From Oscillospiraceae bacterium (GTDB taxonomy: Bacteria; Bacillota_A; Clostridia; Oscillospirales; Oscillospiraceae): a stretch of 64,000 nt of DNA. Both the position numbers and the translations under genes were made by a program. Position 1 is the stretch's first letter. Every line of letters begins with the position of its first letter. Below the pieces are notes generated by a model, which ran no database searches, was not told where the DNA came from, and worked only from the letters and a program-made list of their open reading frames with translations. Below, piece after piece: positions 41,714-49,184 of this stretch. The stretch covers positions 1-64,000 of the forward strand of contig JAFUCD010000028.1 in the NCBI GenBank assembly GCA_017459865.1, written 5' to 3'.

Positions 41714-41742
41714 TTATTACAAGTCTTTCCTCCATTTGTCAA
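41714..41742 (-). promoter_or_regulatory. Promoter of the PP2C gene, implying a near-leaderless mRNA
   Basis: TTGACA (41742-41737), a 17-nt spacer and TAATAA (41719-41714) on the minus strand. Transcription would start near 41707, only 3-5 nt before the ATG at 41703. The GGAGG in the spacer cannot serve as a ribosome binding site on that transcript. Confidence 0.6.
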
Positions 41743-41750
41743 GCACAGGT

Positions 41751-41803
41751 AGTCTGATCCTGTCAAAAAAGTCCTTGCCGGACATTTTTGACAGGATCAG
41801 ACT
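41751..41803. repeat. Long palindrome 1 in the PP2C-trxA gap
   Basis: A 19-bp perfect stem (41751-41769 with 41785-41803, outer bases AGTCTGATCC) is extended inward by GTCC/GGAC around TTGCC, with one A-A mismatch. It begins 9 nt upstream of the PP2C -35 box. Its layout (CAAAA...TTTTGA in a long GC-flanked stem) recalls the third hairpin of the element at 54212-54373, so it may be a divergent relative. Confidence 0.7.
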
Positions 41804-41835
41804 GCGCAGTCGCCAATATATTTGCTGCGCAAACA

Positions 41836-41874
41836 GCAAATCGTTTGAATCCCCCTGGGATTCAAACGATTTGC
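41836..41874. repeat. Long palindrome 2 in the PP2C-trxA gap
   Basis: An 18-bp perfect stem, GCAAATCGTTTGAATCCC (41836-41853) with GGGATTCAAACGATTTGC (41857-41874), around a CCT loop. An alternative pairing TTTGCTG (41821-41827) with CAGCAAA (41834-41840) competes with it. Together with palindrome 1 and a T-rich stretch (41950-42030) it fills the gap 41704-42124; no gene is seen there. Confidence 0.75.
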
Positions 41875-42124
41875 GACGACGCTGGATTAAAATTGAGGTG
41901 GGCCTTGCCCCCTCAAGCTCCCCCGCTGCTCTGGTTCTGGAGTCAGCAGCATCTTTTTTTTGACAGTCTCAGTCCGTCGTTGCTGTGTTTTTTTGCCGGT
42001 CTCGTACATTTTTTCACAAAAAACGAATTTTAGTCTTTTCGCCATCCGCTTTTCGTGGTAGACTGGATACAGTATGGTTTTCACCCGCGCATCGCGCACA
42101 GCACAAAAAAAGGAGAAATGCAAA

Positions 42125-42439
42125 ATGGTAACTGTCGTAACACAGGATAATTTCATGACCGAGGTCCTCGAGGCCGATAAGCCCGTTCTGGTGGATTTCT
42201 GGGCCGTCTGGTGCGGTCCCTGCAAGATGCTCTCCCCCGTCGTGGACCAGATCGCCGAGGAGAACGACGACATCAAGGTCTGCAAGATCGACGTCGACGA
42301 GGAGGGCGCGCTCGCCCAGCAGTTCGGCATCATGTCCATCCCCAGCCTGCTCGTGTTCAAGGGCGGCGAGGTCGTGGAGCGCTCTGTCGGCGTGCAGCCG
42401 AAGGATGCGGTCCTGGCTATGGTGAAAAAGCACGCGTAA
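42125..42439 (+). CDS. trxA: Thioredoxin
   Basis: 104 residues from the ATG at 42125 (AAGGAG 9 nt upstream). DFWAVWCGPCKML contains the WCGPC active site, and IMSIPSLLVFKGG carries the conserved cis-proline. It reduces disulfides in the cytoplasm. Located 46 nt upstream of the flavodiiron protein gene in the same direction, it suggests a shared oxidative-stress transcript. No thioredoxin reductase is adjacent. Confidence 0.95.
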   Translation: MVTVVTQDNFMTEVLEADKPVLVDFWAVWCGPCKMLSPVVDQIAEENDDIKVCKIDVDEEGALAQQFGIMSIPSLLVFKGGEVVERSVGVQPKDAVLAMVKKHA

Positions 42440-42485
42440 GCGGCTTCTTTGCATAATCGAAAATAATTAACAGGAGGATTCATCC

Positions 42486-44462
42486 ATGCATTGCACCATG
42501 AAGATCTATGACGATCTGCTTTGGGTCGGCGCTTCTGACCGCAGACTCGCGCTGTTTGAGAGCGTCTATCCCATCCCCCGCGGTGTGAGCTACAACTCTT
42601 ATGTCCTGCTCGACGAGAAGACCGTCCTGCTCGACACCGTCGACCATTCCGTGTCGGGGCAGTTCTTCGAGAACGTCGCCTACGCGCTGAACGGCCGCCC
42701 GCTCGATTATATCATCGTGCACCACATGGAGCCTGACCACGCCAAGACGCTGGCCGACACCGTGCTCCGCTATCCCGACGCGAAGATCATCTGCAACGAG
42801 AAGATCGCCGAGATGATCAAAAACTACTTCACCTTCGACATCGACTCCCGCGCCATCCTCATGAAGGAGGGCGACACGATGTGCTTCGGCAAGCACACCC
42901 TCGCCTTCGTCATGGCGCCGATGGTCCACTGGCCCGAGGTCATGGTGAGCTTCGACGTCGCGACCGGCACGCTCTTCTCCGCCGACGCCTTCGGCACCTT
43001 CGGCGCGCTCAACGGCAACCTCTTCGCCGATGAGTATGACTTCGAGCACGACTGGCTGCCCGACGCCCGCCGCTACTTCACGAACATCGTCGGCAAGTAC
43101 GGCACGCAGGTGCAGGCCCTGCTGAAGAAGGCGTCCACGCTCGACATCCGCATGATCTGCCCGCTGCACGGTCCCGTGTGGCGCAAGAACATCGGCTGGT
43201 TCGTCGACAAGTACGACAAGTGGAGCTCCTACACGCCCGAGGACAACGGCGTCATGATCGCCTACGCCTCCGTGTACGGCAACACGGAAAACACCGCCCA
43301 CGTTCTGGCGAGCATGCTGGCCGAGCGCGGCGTGCGCAACATCGCCATGTATGACGTGAGCCAGACGCACGCGAGCGTCATCGTCGCCGAGGCCTTCCGC
43401 TGCAGCCATCTCGTGTTCGCCTCCACGACCTACAACGCGGGCATCTTCGTGAACATGGAGAACACCCTGCACGACATCGCGGCGCACAACGTCCTCAACC
43501 GCAAGGTCGCCATCATCGAAAACGGCTCCTGGGCGCCCACGTCCGGCGGTCTGATGCGCAACATCCTCAAGCCCCTCAAGGGCATCGAGTTCCTGAACGA
43601 CAAGTTCACCATCAAGTCCTCCCTGAAGGAGCACCAGCTCGGCGAGCTGGAGGCGCTGGCTGACGCGATCTGCGAGAGCATCCCGAAGCCGCGGCCGATC
43701 GTGAACGAGGGCGCGCAGAACCCCGCGGCGCTGTTCAAGTTCACCTACGGTCTGTACGCGCTCGGCGCGAAGGAAGGCGACAAGGACAACATCTGCGTCA
43801 TCAACACCGCCCAGCAGATGGCGAACAAGCCCGAGCGCATCTCCATCTCCGTTATCAAAGCCAACTACACCTGCGGCATGATCGAGCGCACCGGCAAGTT
43901 CACGCTCGGCATCCTGACGAAGGAAGTGCCCTTCAGTTTCTTCCAGACCTTCGGCTTCCAGTCCGGCGCCGACGTCGACAAGCTCGCGGACTTCCCGTAT
44001 ATCGACCGCTGCGGCCGCGGTATCGCGTATCCGAACCGCTACATCAACGCGATGTTCTCCTGCAACGTGCTCGAGAGCTATGACCAGGGCAGCCACCGCA
44101 TGTTCATCGCCGAGATCGTGGAGAGCAAGGTCTTTTCCAATGACGAGGGCGTGACCTACGACTACTACCGCTCCAACATCAAGCCCGCGCCGAAGCCGCT
44201 CGCCAAGGCCGAGGGCGCCTGCTGGGTCTGCTCCGTCTGCGGCTACGTCTATGAGGGCGAGGAGATCCCGGCGGACTTCATCTGCCCGCTCTGCAAGCAC
44301 CCCGCCAGCGACTTCACCAAGCGCGAGGCCACCCCGGGCGACGACCGCGTGGGCTGGGTCTGCAGCGTCTGCGGCTACGTCTACGAGGGCGAGACCATCC
44401 CCGACGACTTCGTCTGCCCGCTCTGCAACCACACCAAGGCGGACTTCAAGCCGCTGGAGTAA
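42486..44462 (+). CDS. Multidomain flavodiiron protein with flavin-reductase-like and two rubredoxin-like domains
   Basis: 658 residues. Residues 1-250 are the diiron metallo-beta-lactamase domain with all ligands: H80, E82, D84, H85, H148, D167, H228. Flavodoxin follows (about 255-395; YASVYGNTENTAH binds FMN), then a flavin-reductase-like split barrel (about 425-575). At the end are two short rubredoxin-like domains (about 580-612 and 624-656), each with CSVCGYVYEG and CPLC knuckles, as in rubrerythrin. Flavodiiron proteins reduce O2 to water or NO to N2O. Tandem rubredoxins on one chain are unusual and would let the protein take electrons without a separate rubredoxin. An AGGAGG-type site precedes the start. 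Confidence 0.93.
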   Translation: MHCTMKIYDDLLWVGASDRRLALFESVYPIPRGVSYNSYVLLDEKTVLLDTVDHSVSGQFFENVAYALNGRPLDYIIVHHMEPDHAKTLADTVLRYPDAKIICNEKIAEMIKNYFTFDIDSRAILMKEGDTMCFGKHTLAFVMAPMVHWPEVMVSFDVATGTLFSADAFGTFGALNGNLFADEYDFEHDWLPDARRYFTNIVGKYGTQVQALLKKASTLDIRMICPLHGPVWRKNIGWFVDKYDKWSSYTPEDNGVMIAYASVYGNTENTAHVLASMLAERGVRNIAMYDVSQTHASVIVAEAFRCSHLVFASTTYNAGIFVNMENTLHDIAAHNVLNRKVAIIENGSWAPTSGGLMRNILKPLKGIEFLNDKFTIKSSLKEHQLGELEALADAICESIPKPRPIVNEGAQNPAALFKFTYGLYALGAKEGDKDNICVINTAQQMANKPERISISVIKANYTCGMIERTGKFTLGILTKEVPFSFFQTFGFQSGADVDKLADFPYIDRCGRGIAYPNRYINAMFSCNVLESYDQGSHRMFIAEIVESKVFSNDEGVTYDYYRSNIKPAPKPLAKAEGACWVCSVCGYVYEGEEIPADFICPLCKHPASDFTKREATPGDDRVGWVCSVCGYVYEGETIPDDFVCPLCNHTKADFKPLE

Positions 44463-44490
44463 GCACGACGGTTTTTCCCACCAGCACAAC

Positions 44491-44528
44491 GCGCCTGTAC
44501 CCAAGAGTTTTGGGTACAGGCGCCTTTC
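44491..44528 (+). terminator. Intrinsic terminator of trxA-flavodiiron operon
   Basis: GCGCCTGTACCCAA (from 44491) pairs with TTGGGTACAGGCGC (ending 44523), followed by CTTTCTT. Confidence 0.88.
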
Positions 44529-44557
44529 TTGACATTATCTCGCAATTGTCATATAAT
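44529..44557 (+). promoter_or_regulatory. Consensus promoter of the HAD hydrolase gene
   Basis: TTGACA (44529-44534), a 17-nt spacer and TATAAT (44552-44557): a perfect sigma-A consensus, 43 nt before the start codon. It directly abuts the preceding terminator. Confidence 0.85.
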
Positions 44558-44599
44558 GGTCGCAGTTTAAACAACAGATGCGGCGGGAGGTGACGATGC

Positions 44600-45241
44600 A
44601 TGGACAAGCCGTGGGTGATCTTTGACATGGACGGAACGCTGATCGACTCGATGCGCTATTGGCGCAACGTCGGCGCGGAGTATCTGGAGCGCAAAGGCGT
44701 GACCGGCGATCACGCGGAGCTGCTCGAGCGCGTGCAGCGCATGACGATGCTGGAATCCGCCGCGGCGTTTCAGGATGCATTCGGTCTTCCGGGGACGCCG
44801 TTTTCGATCGCGCAGGAGATGGACGACATGATCGCCCTGCACTATCTCACCGACATCGAGCTCAAGCCCGGCGCGGCGGAGTATCTGCATCATCTGCGCG
44901 AGCAGGACGTGTGGCTGTGCATCGCCACGGCGACGCCGGAGCCGCTGGCGCGCGCGTGTCTGGAGCGGCTCGGCGTGGCGGACTGCTTTGCGTTCATCCT
45001 GTGCTGTGATGAGCTGGGCGTCAGCAAGGAGCGCCCGGACATCTTTCTGGAGTGCGCCTGGCGGCTCGGCGCGGAGCCGGAGGACGTCGCCGTGTTCGAG
45101 GACGCCTACTATGCCGCGCGGACAGCGAAGCTGGCGGGCTTTTATGTCGTGGGCGTCTATGACGACGACGGCGCGCGCCATTGGAAGGACATGCAGCGCG
45201 TCTGCGACGAGACGATCCTGACCTGGGACGAGCTACTGTGA
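44600..45241 (+). CDS. HAD-superfamily hydrolase (beta-phosphoglucomutase-like)
   Basis: 213 residues. Motif I is FDMDGTLIDS with the nucleophile Asp, motif II is ATATPE, and motifs III/IV lie in SKERPDIF and VFEDAYYAA. An alpha-helical cap follows motif I, as in phosphoglycolate phosphatase and beta-phosphoglucomutase relatives. It should act on a small phosphorylated metabolite that cannot be named from sequence. GGGAGG precedes the ATG. It is a single-gene unit with a perfect-consensus promoter, so expression may be high. Confidence 0.9.
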   Translation: MDKPWVIFDMDGTLIDSMRYWRNVGAEYLERKGVTGDHAELLERVQRMTMLESAAAFQDAFGLPGTPFSIAQEMDDMIALHYLTDIELKPGAAEYLHHLREQDVWLCIATATPEPLARACLERLGVADCFAFILCCDELGVSKERPDIFLECAWRLGAEPEDVAVFEDAYYAARTAKLAGFYVVGVYDDDGARHWKDMQRVCDETILTWDELL

Positions 45242-45261
45242 TCAGCGCCCCTACACGGCAT

Positions 45262-45424
45262 CGCAGATTCTGCGGCGCGCACGCCGCAAACAAAATTCGA
45301 TCATTTTAGCCCCGCGGCTTTTGCTGCGGGGTTAAAATACCGATCACGGAGCAGAGCGGGCTGACATTCAAAAGCCCTCGGCCTTTGACGCCCAGTCCGA
45401 TCTGCGGAGTGCGATCCTTCTCAT
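45262..45424. repeat. Three-hairpin structured element, copy 1
   Basis: Hairpin 1 is TGCGGCG-CGCA-CGCCGCA (45271-45288). Hairpin 2 runs from ATTTTA (45303-45308) to TAAAAT (45333-45338) with CCCCGC/GCGGGG inside. Hairpin 3 includes TCAAA-x-GCC/GGCC-TTTGA. A homologous copy lies at 54212-54373. Between copies the stems change in pairs (G-C to A-T in hairpin 1; A-T to T-A in hairpin 2), so structure is conserved. Just upstream, CGCCCCTACA at 45247 resembles a fragment of the REP-like repeat. Both copies abut the terminator of a minus-strand gene. Confidence 0.65.
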
Positions 45425-45460
45425 AATAACACCGCAGCCCATTGGGCTGCGGTGTTGTTA
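45425..45460 (-). terminator. Intrinsic terminator of the SLH lipase-like gene
   Basis: AACACCGCAGCCC pairs with GGGCTGCGGTGTT (from 45444); the T content following on the minus strand is modest (ATTATGAG). It may also serve the plus-strand HAD gene. Confidence 0.75.
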
Positions 45461-45475
45461 TGAAGCGGAAGCGCT

Positions 45476-47515
45476 TTAGCTTTCGCAGAACTGCATCATC
45501 ACGTTCGCGATCTGCGCGCGGGTGGTGAGTCCCTTCGGGACGAGCGTGGTGTTCGTCATGCCCTTGATGACGCCGGCCTGGACCGCCCACTGCATGGCGT
45601 CCTTCGCCCAGCTGGAGACGCTGGAGGCGTCGGTGTAGCGATTCAGCGCGGAGGCGCTGCCCGTGCAGTCGCCGACGCGGGAGGCATAGCGCTGCAGCAT
45701 AGTGACCATCTGCTCACGCGTGATGTTCGCGTTGGGATCGAACTTCGTGGCGGAGATGCCCTTGACGACGTCGTTCGTATACGCCCAGGTGACGGCCTGC
45801 TGATACCAGCTGCCGTTGGCGACGTCGACGAACGGCTCAGAACCGCTGACCTTCGGCTGGCCCTCGAGACGGTACAGGACCGTGACGAACTCGGCACGCG
45901 TGGTGTTGCGGTTCGGCGCGAAGGTGCCGGCACCCATGCCGTTCATCATCTTGCCGTAGGTGGCATAGTCCACCGCCTGCGCAAACCAGTTGCTGGCGTT
46001 GACATCGTTGTACAGACCGCTGTACTGGTACGCGGGCGTCTGCGCTTCCATGTAGGAGGCGGGCAGCGTGCGCAGCCAGGCATGCGTGACCTCGGAGAAG
46101 TGCGCATTGAGGATCTGGATGAGGTTCAGGATCAGGTTCACGGCCAGCTCGGGGTTGGCGGTGATGAAGGGCAGGAGCATGCCGACAAGGTTGGAGACCA
46201 TGCCGTTGACCTGCTCGGCGTTGTCATAGTTGATGACGCCGGCCTTGTTGAAGGCGTCGATCAGGGACTGCTCAAGCACGCCCGCGAGGTTCAGCGGGTT
46301 GAGCGCGGCCTTGAGCAGATCACCCTTGACGAGGTTCTGCGCAAAGTAGACCAGACCGTTCATGATCTGAGAGGTGTGGAAGCCGAGGAGCGAGGCGCTC
46401 AGCTCCATCAGACCTGCCTGGATGTTGTCCACATAGGCCTGGCGGCTCGGTGCGAGGCTGGAGAACATGGCGTCGAACAGCAGGTCAAAGTACTCGATCT
46501 GGGTGATGTCCTTGTTCTCGCCCTGCAGGGTCAGATAGTGGAAGTCATCGATCAGATAGAAGCGGGACCAGCCCATCTTGGTGAGCTCAGACCACATGGC
46601 GTCGGCCATGGTCTGATAGTTCGCGTCATACTGACGGCAGGGAACGTAGTAGTCCTCGCCATAGCGATTGAAGCCCCACTCGGAGGGACCGGCCAGCGGC
46701 ACGAGGTCGTTGGGGTTCATGATGTTCTTGATGTTGCGGTAGATCGGCGCCTTGGCATTGGGATTCACGGTGCCCTGCGGGGTCTCGAAGGTGTAGCAGT
46801 ACACGTCGTGCGGCGTGGTGGTGACGCCGTCGCCGATGAAGATGCCGTCATCGAGCTGCGCGGCGAGCATGTTCGCCGTGGCGGCAGCGCGGCTGAAGCC
46901 GGTCGTCCAGATCTTGACGCGGCCGGTGATGCCCTGCGAGGCGATGTACTGGCGCAGGAAGTTGAGCACCTTGTCGCGCGCGTCAGCGAAGCCATTGTGG
47001 TCGCCCTCAGCGCCGACGAGGAAGTTGCTCGCCCATTCCTGACCGTAGTTGTGGCCGCGGATGCCGAGCGCGATCAGCGTGTAGGTGCCGCCGTTGTCGA
47101 TCAGCTTCTTGCTGGCCGCGACAGCGCCGATCGTGTGGCCGCCGGGCATGGTCTTGGCGTCGTTGTTCGCCATGAACTTCTCGAAGCCGCACTGGTTGAG
47201 CAGATCCTTGGCGTTCTTCCAGGCGTCGGAGAAGTCGGTCTTGGCAGAGGCAGAGGCAAAGCTCGCCTGCGTGAGCACCATGGAGATGTTCGCCAGACCG
47301 TGGTTGTACTTGTAAGCGGACTTGGTGAACCATTCATCACTGTAGCTGAACGACAGCTGCTGGTCACCGATGATGTCTATAAAGCCGAGAGACGGGCAGT
47401 AGGTATAGGTACCGCTCACGGTTTTGTAGGTGGGAGAGTTCGCTGCGAATGCGGGAACGGCGAGCGCCGCCACCAGCACGACACACAGCAGAAGACTCAG
47501 CACTTTTTTCTTCAT
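45476..47515 (-). CDS. Secreted alpha/beta hydrolase (lipase class 3-like) with SLH domains
   Basis: 679 residues. A signal peptide (1-25, ending AFA) precedes an alpha/beta hydrolase-like region (about 30-320) with the nucleophile elbow TTGFSRAAA (S208), as in class 3 lipases and related surface esterases. IALGIRGHNY upstream may provide the oxyanion region. A helical region (about 350-490) is unassigned. Three SLH domains (about 505-679; DVNASNWFAQAVDY, DVANGSWYQQAVTW, SSWAKDAMQWAV) anchor it to the wall. The substrate is unknown. GAGGAG precedes the start, and a TTGTAT-17-TATAAT promoter lies upstream. Confidence 0.85.
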   Translation of the reverse strand: MKKKVLSLLLCVVLVAALAVPAFAANSPTYKTVSGTYTYCPSLGFIDIIGDQQLSFSYSDEWFTKSAYKYNHGLANISMVLTQASFASASAKTDFSDAWKNAKDLLNQCGFEKFMANNDAKTMPGGHTIGAVAASKKLIDNGGTYTLIALGIRGHNYGQEWASNFLVGAEGDHNGFADARDKVLNFLRQYIASQGITGRVKIWTTGFSRAAATANMLAAQLDDGIFIGDGVTTTPHDVYCYTFETPQGTVNPNAKAPIYRNIKNIMNPNDLVPLAGPSEWGFNRYGEDYYVPCRQYDANYQTMADAMWSELTKMGWSRFYLIDDFHYLTLQGENKDITQIEYFDLLFDAMFSSLAPSRQAYVDNIQAGLMELSASLLGFHTSQIMNGLVYFAQNLVKGDLLKAALNPLNLAGVLEQSLIDAFNKAGVINYDNAEQVNGMVSNLVGMLLPFITANPELAVNLILNLIQILNAHFSEVTHAWLRTLPASYMEAQTPAYQYSGLYNDVNASNWFAQAVDYATYGKMMNGMGAGTFAPNRNTTRAEFVTVLYRLEGQPKVSGSEPFVDVANGSWYQQAVTWAYTNDVVKGISATKFDPNANITREQMVTMLQRYASRVGDCTGSASALNRYTDASSVSSWAKDAMQWAVQAGVIKGMTNTTLVPKGLTTRAQIANVMMQFCES

Positions 47516-47552
47516 GTGTATTCCTCCTCAGTTTAATTCTCAGAACATACCT

Positions 47553-47581
47553 ATTATAATCGCTAATGTAAAAAAATACAA
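47553..47581 (-). promoter_or_regulatory. Promoter of the SLH lipase-like gene
   Basis: TTGTAT (47581-47576), a 17-nt T-rich spacer and TATAAT (47558-47553) on the minus strand, 38 nt before the start codon. Confidence 0.7.
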
Positions 47582-47665
47582 GCATTGTTCAAGAAAAGAC
47601 GAAGAAATGACATACTTTCGTTACATTGTATAATCGACATCAGATTATGGAAACCAAAACCCAAA

Positions 47666-47703
47666 GAAAATGACGCAAGCAGCGGAATGCTTACGTCATT
47701 TTG
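47666..47703 (-). terminator. Intrinsic terminator of the phosphodiester glycosidase gene
   Basis: AAAATGACG-C-AAGCA pairs with TGCTT-A-CGTCATTTT around GCGGAA, with a T tract on the minus strand. It lies 20 nt after the gene's stop. Confidence 0.8.
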
Positions 47704-47722
47704 TCCAAATCGGAGCTTTGAT

Positions 47723-49102
47723 TCAGTTCGCGCGCTCATAGACGAACGCGTTGGGGAGCTGTCTGCCCTTGGTCATGACGGGGTTGGAGCTCTCCATGAT
47801 ATACTCCCCGTCGTACCAGATCATGGCGGTCGTGCCGCCGTCGACGTTCAGGGCCTGCATGCATTTGTGCTGCAGCAGCAGCTCGGCGCAGTCTCCCACG
47901 GCGAGACCGATGGAGATGCCGGGGCGGCGCCCCTCGATGAGCAGCATGAGCACTTCGCCGTATTCCGACTGCCCGATGCACGCGCGCGGCTGCAGGTCCG
48001 ACCAGCCCCAGCCGTTGCCCTCGAGGACGGACACGCCGTCAACGATCATTGCCGGGGAAAACTCCACACAGTCCGTCGTACTGGGGTCCACGGGGTCCTG
48101 CGAGTCGCGGATATACATGCGGTCGTCCTCGTGCAGCTCCAGTCGCTTGTAGCCCGAGGGCATGTGATAGCCGTACGGCTCGCCGTTGCACATGCTGAAG
48201 CCGACGGGCTCGGCGCCGCTGCCGACGCCGCCGTCGTCCAGGAAGCCGGAGGCCGTGACGCCGATGATGCCGTTGTGCGCCTCGGCGATCTCACCGCAGC
48301 GCTGCCCGACGATGCCGAGCGTGGCGGCATAGTGCATGCTGATGCGCGACGGGTCCTTGCAGATCGCCATCAGACCGCGATAGTTCGTCCCCTTCTCGCG
48401 GACGATCAGGATGCGCTCCGCGGCGTTGACCGCGAGGACCTGCTCCCCCATCTGCGTCCGGATGGTGGTGCCGTCGTCGTCCAGCCCCGCCTCGTTGATG
48501 TTGATCTTCGACCAGCCCTTCTGCACAACGTCGGGGTGCTCGCGCACATAGTCCTCCATCGTGTCGACGTCGATCTCCCAGAAGTCGTTGTAGAAATCGA
48601 TCTGGTCGTCGCTCATGCCGGCGGTGTTGGTCAGCGTGGGATTGCGCGTGAGGACGGTGTTCTTGCTGTGCCCGGCGGTGACGCCCTCCCAGGTGCTGTT
48701 GACGCCGATCTGCATCTCGCGCGACTGCTCCAGTTCGGTCATGGCCTCGTCGATGACAAAGCCCGGGATGAAATACGTCGCGAGCCACTGGTGCCGCATC
48801 GTCGCCATGGCGGTCTGGATATAGATCGTGCGCCATTTGGCGATGAACGGGATGTCCGAGAACACCGCCGTCAGGTACAGCCCGAACAGGATCGCCATCA
48901 CGACGATGAAGCGTCCGAGATGCGACCAGAAGCTGCGGCGCCTGCGGTCGGATTTCTTCTTTTTCACTTTTGGCTTCGGGGGCTCCCGCATGATCTTTTC
49001 GGGGATGAAGTCCGGCTCCGGTACAAACGACGGCGCGCCTGCAGGCGGGTCGGGACGGAAGCCGCCCTCCGCTTCGATCGGGATGGTGGAATCGTTTTTC
49101 AA
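47723..49102 (-). CDS. Membrane-anchored phosphodiester glycosidase (NAGPA domain) protein
   Basis: 459 residues. A basic cytoplasmic N-terminus (KPKVKKKKSDRRRR) is followed by one membrane segment (about 63-82, FIVVMAILFGLYLTAVF), so the rest faces outside. The C-terminal 200 residues match the NAGPA/phosphodiester glycosidase domain (PRACIGQSEYGEVLMLLIEG, ALNVDGGTTAMIWYDGE). Family members remove GlcNAc or similar sugars from phosphodiester links; in bacteria, wall or exopolysaccharide phosphodiesters are likely targets. The N-terminal Pro-rich stretch is unassigned. Confidence 0.87.
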   Translation of the reverse strand: MKNDSTIPIEAEGGFRPDPPAGAPSFVPEPDFIPEKIMREPPKPKVKKKKSDRRRRSFWSHLGRFIVVMAILFGLYLTAVFSDIPFIAKWRTIYIQTAMATMRHQWLATYFIPGFVIDEAMTELEQSREMQIGVNSTWEGVTAGHSKNTVLTRNPTLTNTAGMSDDQIDFYNDFWEIDVDTMEDYVREHPDVVQKGWSKININEAGLDDDGTTIRTQMGEQVLAVNAAERILIVREKGTNYRGLMAICKDPSRISMHYAATLGIVGQRCGEIAEAHNGIIGVTASGFLDDGGVGSGAEPVGFSMCNGEPYGYHMPSGYKRLELHEDDRMYIRDSQDPVDPSTTDCVEFSPAMIVDGVSVLEGNGWGWSDLQPRACIGQSEYGEVLMLLIEGRRPGISIGLAVGDCAELLLQHKCMQALNVDGGTTAMIWYDGEYIMESSNPVMTKGRQLPNAFVYERAN

Positions 49103-49184
49103 AGTGAAGCTTGCTCCTCTTCTAAGGTTCTGTCCTCCGCGCGCCGCGCAGAGCGGCGCGGCGCCGGAGTGCCGTTGCTTCGGC

